From positions 62,001 through 126,000 of the forward strand of contig NZ_NWSX01000016.1 of assembly GCF_002531825.1 (NCBI RefSeq): a stretch of DNA of 64,000 bases, read 5' to 3'. Made by a program: the position numbers and the translations under genes. The stretch comes from Rhizobium sp. J15. Its GTDB lineage: Bacteria > Pseudomonadota > Alphaproteobacteria > Rhizobiales > Rhizobiaceae. Below are positions 58,646-64,000 of this stretch, in pieces (position 1 is the stretch's first letter; every line of letters starts with the position of its first letter). The notes below the pieces were generated by a model that had not been told where the DNA came from, did not search any database, and saw only the letters and a list, made by a program, of their open reading frames with translations.

Positions 58646-59992
58646 TCAAACTATGGGAAGATCGGCGGATTTTTGCAAGTTCGCTCGGAGGGCCTTTTTC
58701 AACGCAACGCCCGACACATAGGTTTCGACGACTGCCCGGTCGTCGCCCATCGTCTGCAGGAGGAAGAGTTCCTCGGGCAGAGTCTTCACCGTTTCCATCT
58801 TCAGCGCCATGGCCGGGGTCGCGGCCGCGTCGAGGACGACGAGATCGGCCTCGGTGCCGGGGTCCAGCGTGCCGATTCGGTCGGCCAGCGACAGTGCCTC
58901 GGCATTGCCGCGCGTCATCAGGTAGTAGCTTTCCAGCGGGTTCAGCCGTTCTCCGAGGAGTTGCTGGATCTTGTAGGCCTCGTCCATGGTTTTGAGCATC
59001 GAATAGCTGGAGCCGCCGCCGATATCGGTTGCGACGCCGATGCGGACCGGCTTTTCACGGCGCGCCAGCGCCTTCAGCGGGAACAGGCCGGAGCCGAGGA
59101 AGAGGTTCGAGGTCGGGCAATGGATGGCGACCGAACCCGTCTCGCTCATGACATCGGCTTCGCGCTCAGAGAGGTGGATGGCATGGCCGAAGAGGCTTTT
59201 CGGCCCGAGCAGGCCGTAGCGGGCGTAGATGTCGGTATAGTCGATCGCTTCGGGATAGAGCTCGCAGGTGAATTTGATCTCGTCGTGATTTTCCGAAAGA
59301 TGCGTCTGGATGTGCAGATCGGGAAATTCGCGGGCAAGCGCTGACGTCGCTTCCATCTGCGCCGGGGTCGAGGTGATGGCGAAGCGCGGGGTGATAGCGA
59401 CGTGGTTGCGGCCCTTGCCGTGCCAGTCAGCGATTACCTGGCGGGTCTCGTCGTAACCCATCTCGGGCGTGTCGAGCAGGCCCTGCGGGGCGTTGCGGTC
59501 CATCATCACCTTGCCGCCGACCATGCGCATGTTGCGTTTCACCGCCTCGGCGAAGAAGGCGTCGGCGGAGGTCTTGTGCACGGAGCAATAGGCGACCGCC
59601 GTCGTCGTGCCGTGGCGGATCAGTTCGTCGTAGAAATGCGTGGCGATCCTCTCGGCATGCGCGCTTTCGACGAAGCGGCATTCCTCGGGAAAGGTATAGG
59701 TGTTCAGCCATTCGAGCAGGTTGGCGGCATAGGAGGCGATCACCTGCATCTGCGGAAAATGCAGGTGCATGTCGATGAAGCCGGGCATGATCAGATGCGG
59801 GCGATGGTCGATCTCGGCCGTGCCTTCGGCGGCCTTCGCCTTGACGTCGGCATAGGAACCGGCTGCGGCGATCAGCCCGTCTTCGATCAGCAGGCCGCCA
59901 TCCTCCTCGTAGAGATAGCTCTGGCTGTCGGCCAGGCTCAGCGGCGCGCGATGAAAGGAAAGCAGGCGGCCGCGCAGGAGTGTTGTCGTCAT
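58646..59992 (-). CDS. guaD: Guanine deaminase
   Basis: A 448-residue amidohydrolase. PGFIDMHLHFPQ holds the first zinc histidines; TFPEECRF, MDRNAPQGLLDTPEMGYDET, QTHLSENHDEI and LFGHAIHLSEREA follow in the order typical of GuaD. It converts guanine to xanthine, feeding xanthine dehydrogenase (xdhC at 63.1 kb). The start overlaps the stop of puuD by four bases. Confidence 0.93.
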   Translation of the reverse strand: MTTTLLRGRLLSFHRAPLSLADSQSYLYEEDGGLLIEDGLIAAAGSYADVKAKAAEGTAEIDHRPHLIMPGFIDMHLHFPQMQVIASYAANLLEWLNTYTFPEECRFVESAHAERIATHFYDELIRHGTTTAVAYCSVHKTSADAFFAEAVKRNMRMVGGKVMMDRNAPQGLLDTPEMGYDETRQVIADWHGKGRNHVAITPRFAITSTPAQMEATSALAREFPDLHIQTHLSENHDEIKFTCELYPEAIDYTDIYARYGLLGPKSLFGHAIHLSEREADVMSETGSVAIHCPTSNLFLGSGLFPLKALARREKPVRIGVATDIGGGSSYSMLKTMDEAYKIQQLLGERLNPLESYYLMTRGNAEALSLADRIGTLDPGTEADLVVLDAAATPAMALKMETVKTLPEELFLLQTMGDDRAVVETYVSGVALKKALRANLQKSADLPIV

Positions 59993-61227
59993 TGTTTCTT
60001 GCCTTCGACTGCGCTTTCGAACCAGGCGACGAGCAGCTTGCGTTCGTCCGGCGTCATATCGGTCACGTTGCCGGGCGGCATGGCATGGCTGCGCCCCGCC
60101 TGTATATAGATTTCTCGGGCATGGGCGGCAATTTCCGCGTCGTTTTCGAGTATCACGCCCTTCGGCGGCCGCACGACGCCCTCATAGGCGGGTTCCCCCG
60201 CATGGCACATGGAACAGCGCGTCGAGACCATCTGCTTGACGGCAGGAAAATGCGGATCGCCGGCGAATTGCTGGAAGGCGGGCGCTACCGCCGCCGCATC
60301 CGTCTCGCCCGTCAGCAGCTTCGGCACGGTCGAAAGCCACATGATCAGGATGAAAAGGATGACGGTGACGATCCAGGTCCAGGTCGGCCGGCCTTTCCTG
60401 GCGTGGGTGGTGTTGAACCAGTGGCGGATGGTGACACCCATCAGGAAGACCAGCGCCGCGATCACCCAGTTGAACGCCGTGCCGAAGGCGAGCGGATAAT
60501 GGTTCGACAGCATGAAGAAGATGACGGGCAGCGTCAGGTAGTTGTTGTGGAGCGAACGCTGCTTGGCGATCTGGCCGTATTTCGGATCGGGCGTGCGGCC
60601 GGCGATGAGATCGGCAACGACGATCTTCTGGTTGGGGATGATGATCATAAAGACATTGGCCGACATGATCGTCGCGGTGAAAGCGCCGAGATGCAGGAAG
60701 GCGGCGCGGCCGGTGAAAAGCTGCGTATAGCCCCAGGCCATGAAGACGAGCACGGCATAGAGCACCGCCATCAGCCCCCAGGTGTTGCGTCCGAGCGGGG
60801 ATTTGCAGAGCAGGTCATAGACGAGCCAGCCGAAGGCGAGCGACGCCAGCGAGATCGCGATGGCGACGGGCGGCGTGATGTCGAGCACATCCCGGTCGAT
60901 GAGGAAGAGGTCGGCGCCGCCGTAATAGACGATGCAGAGCATCAGAAAGCCGGAAATCCAGGTGAAATAGCTCTCGTATTTGAACCAGGTCAGGTGTTCC
61001 GGCATCTGCGCCGGCGCCACCAGATATTTCTGGATATGATAGAAGCCGCCGCCATGGACCTGCCATTCCTCGCCATAGGCGCCGGGCGGCAGATGCGGGC
61101 GTTTCACCAGTCCGAGATCGAGCGCGATGAAATAGAAGGACGATCCGATCCAGGCGATCGCGGTGATGACATGGAACCAGCGCGCCGCGAAGGCCAGCCA
61201 TTCCCATGCTATGGCATATTCATACAT
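59989..61227 (-). CDS. puuD: Urate hydroxylase PuuD, membrane-bound with cytochrome c domain
   Basis: A 412-residue membrane enzyme. About nine hydrophobic segments begin with EWLAFAARWFHVITAIAWIGSS, the DUF989 signature. A C-terminal c-type cytochrome follows with heme motif CSMCH at 338-342 and axial Met near 383 (AMPPGN). It oxidises urate to 5-hydroxyisourate and passes electrons to the respiratory chain without making H2O2. UraH at 47.6 kb takes the product. Confidence 0.93.
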   Translation of the reverse strand: MYEYAIAWEWLAFAARWFHVITAIAWIGSSFYFIALDLGLVKRPHLPPGAYGEEWQVHGGGFYHIQKYLVAPAQMPEHLTWFKYESYFTWISGFLMLCIVYYGGADLFLIDRDVLDITPPVAIAISLASLAFGWLVYDLLCKSPLGRNTWGLMAVLYAVLVFMAWGYTQLFTGRAAFLHLGAFTATIMSANVFMIIIPNQKIVVADLIAGRTPDPKYGQIAKQRSLHNNYLTLPVIFFMLSNHYPLAFGTAFNWVIAALVFLMGVTIRHWFNTTHARKGRPTWTWIVTVILFILIMWLSTVPKLLTGETDAAAVAPAFQQFAGDPHFPAVKQMVSTRCSMCHAGEPAYEGVVRPPKGVILENDAEIAAHAREIYIQAGRSHAMPPGNVTDMTPDERKLLVAWFESAVEGKKQ

Positions 61228-61567
61228 CGAGTTCCCCTATCTTCCTCCGACTCGTGACATTGCGGAAATTTTGGCGGGGAGGGAAGAGGAGATTGAAGAA
61301 CCGCACATGACGCCGGTTTCGCCAGCGGCGATCCCCAGGCAGCAATGGCATGATCGCTGCGCTTTATAGTGATCAGCGCATCGGCGATCTATTGTCATGT
61401 GCCTAAAAGCTGCCGAGAAGACCATGCAGTATTACTGTCTCATACTAGATCTGCTAAATTAGCGGATCGCGAACTATCATGAGCGGATACAGTTAGGTTG
61501 CAGGCCGCCGGAATGAAATAAGAACAGTTGGAAATCGGCGGCGCATTCATCGACGGAGAAGATGCCC
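61228..61567. other. Control region between puuD and a small secreted-protein gene
   Basis: A 340-base gap between divergent genes with no convincing coding frame. It must contain the promoters of the puuD-guaD operon and of the gene at 61568. No clear operator symmetry or riboswitch-like structure was recognised. Confidence 0.4.
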
Positions 61568-61900
61568 ATGCGCAGCATTCTGACGTGTTTGATGGTGGCT
61601 TACGCATCGTTGGCGACAGCTCACGACGCACCTTCGGGGTGGAGTTATGACCCCTACTGTTGCAACGGCGACAGTCATAGTGGCGATTGCCAGATGATTC
61701 CGTCCAAAACCGTGGCGGTGACACCGAACGGATATCGCGTGACATTGATGCCGGGCGACCACCGGCTGGTCACGCATGCCCACGTCTTCCTGCTGCCTAT
61801 GACGAAGGCGATGCAATCCGGCGATGGCGATTATCACCTCTGTCTGTTTCCGAACGAGAACACGCCGCGCTGCTTCTACGCCCCGGAAATGGGCTTCTGA
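61568..61900 (+). CDS. Small secreted Cys-rich protein, unknown
   Basis: A 110-residue precursor with a signal peptide ending ATAH. The mature part has six cysteines (YCCNGDSHSGDCQ, LCLF, RCFY), enough for disulfides in the periplasm. ATG 61568 is chosen since GGAGAAG is at proper distance, rather than ATG 61562. Conserved hypothetical of rhizobial type; function unknown. Confidence 0.75.
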   Translation: MRSILTCLMVAYASLATAHDAPSGWSYDPYCCNGDSHSGDCQMIPSKTVAVTPNGYRVTLMPGDHRLVTHAHVFLLPMTKAMQSGDGDYHLCLFPNENTPRCFYAPEMGF

Positions 61901-61954
61901 AGCCGCAACCGTCGCTGGTCAGGCCCGGGGTGAGTTCTCCCGGGTCGTAGTGCT

Positions 61955-62851
61955 TTAATTCCCGGCGGCCTTCATCTCGTCGAGGATCCAATTGCGGAAG
62001 GCCTTGATCTTCGGCACGTTGCGGCGATTTTCGGGATAGGCGAGCCAATAGGCCTTGCCGTCGCTGCGCGTCAGCTCGAAGGGCTGATAGAGCCGGCCGA
62101 GCGCGATCTCGGCCGCATAGAAGGCCGGGTTGAGGATGGCAACGCCATGGCCGGCCATCGCCGCATCGGCTTCAACCGCCTGCGAGCCCAGCTGATTGCG
62201 CGGGCGCCGATCGAGGTCCGTGTCGGTGACGCCGGCCGCTTCGAACCATTGCTTCCACCAGATATCGCCGGCGTCGAAGAGATCGAACTTCAGGAGATCG
62301 CGCGGTTCCCGGATGCCGCCGGCCGCTTCTGCCAGCTTCGGGCTCAGCATCGGCGTGAATTCCAGGCCCATCAGCCGGTGCAGGGCCAAACCCGGCCAAT
62401 TGCCGTCGCCCCAGCGGATGCCGACGTCGATCTGCTCGCGGGTGAAGTCGATGATATCCGAGGTCGCCTGAAAGCGCACGGCGATCGCCGGATGCTTCAG
62501 GTGAAAGGAGCCGAGCCGCGGCGCCAGCCATTTCGAGGCGAAGGTATGGGTCGAACTGATGGCGAGCGTGCCTTCGACGCTGTCGCGCGCCGTCGCCATC
62601 GCGTCATGCAGCATGGCGAAGGCTTCGGTCACTTTCGGGGCCAGCCGCTCGCCGGTGTCCGTCAGTGCGATCTGGCGGGGACGGCGCAGGAAGAGCGGCT
62701 CGCCGACATTGTCCTCCAGCAGCTTGATCTGGTAGCTGACGGCCGTCTGCGTCATGCCGAGCTCATCGCCGGCCTTGGTGAAACTGCCGAGCCGGGCGGC
62801 GGCCTCGAAGACGCGTAGCGCATTCAGCGGAAACTGTTTCGAGAGTTTCAT
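61955..62851 (-). CDS. LysR-family regulator, GcvA-like
   Basis: A 298-residue regulator. FPLNALRVFEAAARLGSFTKAGDELGMTQTAVSYQIKLLE is the GcvA-type helix-turn-helix; IDVGIRWGDGNWPGL and VAILNPAFYAAEIALGRL are in the effector domain. Divergent from the small gene at 62953. Target unknown; purine genes on both sides make them candidates. Confidence 0.85.
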   Translation of the reverse strand: MKLSKQFPLNALRVFEAAARLGSFTKAGDELGMTQTAVSYQIKLLEDNVGEPLFLRRPRQIALTDTGERLAPKVTEAFAMLHDAMATARDSVEGTLAISSTHTFASKWLAPRLGSFHLKHPAIAVRFQATSDIIDFTREQIDVGIRWGDGNWPGLALHRLMGLEFTPMLSPKLAEAAGGIREPRDLLKFDLFDAGDIWWKQWFEAAGVTDTDLDRRPRNQLGSQAVEADAAMAGHGVAILNPAFYAAEIALGRLYQPFELTRSDGKAYWLAYPENRRNVPKIKAFRNWILDEMKAAGN

Positions 62852-62952
62852 GGATAAGTTCTCTTGATGCAGGCAGACGGTCGTTCGATTGGAATTGCAG
62901 CATTTTTGGCAGCAAACTGCAACTCATACCATCAAACGGACGAGGTGATGTC

Positions 62953-63156
62953 ATGGATTGCCACACTATCGAAGAGAGCCGGCCACAGCCGATCAGCGGT
63001 GTTTTTCCGCGCTTTGCGGGCTGGTTGTCGGGCAGTGCCAAGCGTTTCTGCCGTCTGCCGCGGCTCGATCTCTCCGCTATGCCGGACCGCGTCAAGCGCG
63101 ATCTCGGTTTCCTCGACGGGCGCGATCCCTATTATGAAGACGAGCGCATGCGATAG
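62953..63156 (+). CDS. Small DUF1127-like protein
   Basis: A 67-residue basic protein. The C-terminal LDLSAMPDRVKRDLGFLDGRDP resembles the YjiS/DUF1127 pattern (helix ending in LRDIGL). Its last 25 bases overlap the convergent xdhC end. DUF1127 proteins in related bacteria include RNA-binding and phosphate/carbon-related small proteins; role here unknown. Confidence 0.6.
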   Translation: MDCHTIEESRPQPISGVFPRFAGWLSGSAKRFCRLPRLDLSAMPDRVKRDLGFLDGRDPYYEDERMR

Positions 63157-63947
63157 GCTGAAAGCGCCGTCAGGATCTCGGCTGCGGTCATGGCGGCGAT
63201 GACTTCGGGGCGCTTGTCCCTGACGGCGGAACCGCCGATCGGCAGCGTCAGCCGCTCCATCCAGCCGCGCTCGCCGCCGCCTTCGCGCAAAAGCCAGCTT
63301 GCGAAGGTGGCGCGCTTGGTCGCCGAGCCGATCATGCCGACATAGGCAAGGTCGGTCCGCTCGAGCGCCTGGCGGGCGATGAGGAAGTCCAGCGCATGGT
63401 CATGGGTCAGGATGACGACCGCGCCGCCAGCGGCAACATCCTTGACCAGCGCTTCCGGCATCGGCACGAGCCGCGAGCCGATGCCCGCCGGCAGGTTGGC
63501 AAGCTCTTCCTGCCGCGTTTCGACGACCGTGACCGACAGCGGCAGCGGCGCAAGGGCTGCGGCCAGCGCCCGGCCGACATGGCCGGCGCCGAAGAGCAGC
63601 ACTTCCGGCAGGCGCTCGATTTCGCCGGCAAGCCTTGCCTCGAGCTCATTTCTCAGTGTTTCCGTCAGCCGGCGGAACCTCAGCTGCGTTCGCCCACCGC
63701 AGCATTGGCCGATCTCGGGCCCAAGCGGGATATCCATGGCAGCCGCGCCGCCGGTTCCCGCCAGCATCGCCCGCGCGTTGTGGATCGCCATGAATTCGAA
63801 CTGCCCGCCGCCGATCGTGCCCCACAGCGCGGTTGGCGAGACGAGCATGAAGGCGCCGGTCTCGCGCGGGGTGGAGCCCTGGGTGGCGGTGATGTCGACG
63901 AGGACGCTGTCGGGGTGGGCGGCGAGGAAGGTGGGGAGGTCGGTCAT
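63132..63947 (-). CDS. xdhC: Xanthine dehydrogenase accessory protein XdhC
   Basis: A 271-residue molybdenum-cofactor chaperone. ITATQGSTPRETGAFMLV, WGTIGGGQFE and PEIGQCCGG in the first half bind the cofactor; LLFGAGHVGRALAAAL starts the Rossmann half. It inserts sulfurated Moco into xanthine dehydrogenase. xdhA/xdhB presumably lie upstream beyond the right edge. Confidence 0.92.
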   Translation of the reverse strand: MTDLPTFLAAHPDSVLVDITATQGSTPRETGAFMLVSPTALWGTIGGGQFEFMAIHNARAMLAGTGGAAAMDIPLGPEIGQCCGGRTQLRFRRLTETLRNELEARLAGEIERLPEVLLFGAGHVGRALAAALAPLPLSVTVVETRQEELANLPAGIGSRLVPMPEALVKDVAAGGAVVILTHDHALDFLIARQALERTDLAYVGMIGSATKRATFASWLLREGGGERGWMERLTLPIGGSAVRDKRPEVIAAMTAAEILTALSAYRMRSSS

Positions 63948-64000
63948 GGGAGGATGGCCGATGGGTGCGAAGCTGAGCTATCCCCCTCTGTCCAGCCGGA

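Noticed and set aside
63948-64000. End of xdhB at the right edge
   Set aside because: Only 53 bases remain and none of the frames gives a recognisable C-terminus, so I leave it unannotated.

Overview
The window looks like a chromosomal segment of a fast-growing rhizobium close to Rhizobium leguminosarum / R. etli. I judge this from the high GC content, the rhizobial-type IHF beta protein, the gbpR-chvE-gguABC locus otherwise known from Agrobacterium and Rhizobium, an IolR-type GGAA-N6-TTCC box in front of an inositol dehydrogenase, and several short palindromic intergenic repeats of the kind rhizobia carry. No prophage, CRISPR array or complete insertion sequence is visible.

Layout. 1-2.6 kb: the 5' part of a sugar-nucleotide-type epimerase/dehydrogenase, divergent from an ABC ATPase-permease pair that has no binding protein beside it. 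2.7-7.4 kb: a GYD-domain protein, a winged-helix regulator, a small lipoprotein and a DUF882/M15-type murein peptidase. 7.4-11.1 kb: ihfB, then a lower-GC block holding one 963-residue nuclease-methylase, ending at the 3' end of a tRNA-Arg(CCG); this looks like a small acquired island. 11.6-16.5 kb: a xylose ABC transporter (xylFHG) divergent from a ROK regulator, with a perfect 19-bp palindrome between them. 16.7-19.7 kb: inositol dehydrogenase, two small proteins and a Tat-exported Hint-domain protein. 20-29.6 kb: gbpR, then chvE-gguA-gguB-gguC-ketoglutarate semialdehyde dehydrogenase-arabonate dehydratase, i.e. sugar uptake coupled to the oxidative L-arabinose route to 2-oxoglutarate. 29.9-33.1 kb: a transglutaminase / alpha-E / circularly permuted ATP-grasp operon. 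33.6-38.1 kb: EamA exporter, DEAD-box helicase, HEAT-repeat DNA repair protein and a small exported protein. 38.5-42.4 kb: a large hybrid histidine kinase and a ParDE pair.

42.5-48.7 kb: an MnmD-type methyltransferase and an FAD oxidoreductase whose divergent start codons share bases, a DUF1045 protein, then a purine-catabolism operon (puuE, uraD, a HepT-like gene, allA, uraH, metallophosphoesterase). 48.7-52.3 kb: a flotillin / YqiJ / PspA membrane operon in which the PspA part is fused in frame to an N-terminal segment resembling the first ~150 residues of IS605-type TnpB. 52.5-56.9 kb: a putative lipid cluster (CDP-alcohol phosphatidyltransferase, hydrolase-methyltransferase fusion, PAP2-phosphatase fusion, small membrane protein). 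56.9-64 kb: an FMN lactate-type dehydrogenase, a ParD with a truncated ParE, guaD and puuD, a small secreted protein, a GcvA-like LysR regulator and xdhC.

Together guaD, xdhC, puuD, uraH, uraD, puuE and allA cover most of the route guanine - xanthine - urate - allantoin - ureidoglycolate - glyoxylate; xdhA/B and allantoate hydrolase are not in the window. The observations I rate highest are the TnpB-like/PspA fusion, the lipid cluster with substituted catalytic aspartates, the nuclease-methylase island at tRNA-Arg, the overlapping start codons at 43215, and the HepT-like gene with a degenerate active site inside the purine operon. All functional calls come from reading motifs and recalled family knowledge; no database search was run.
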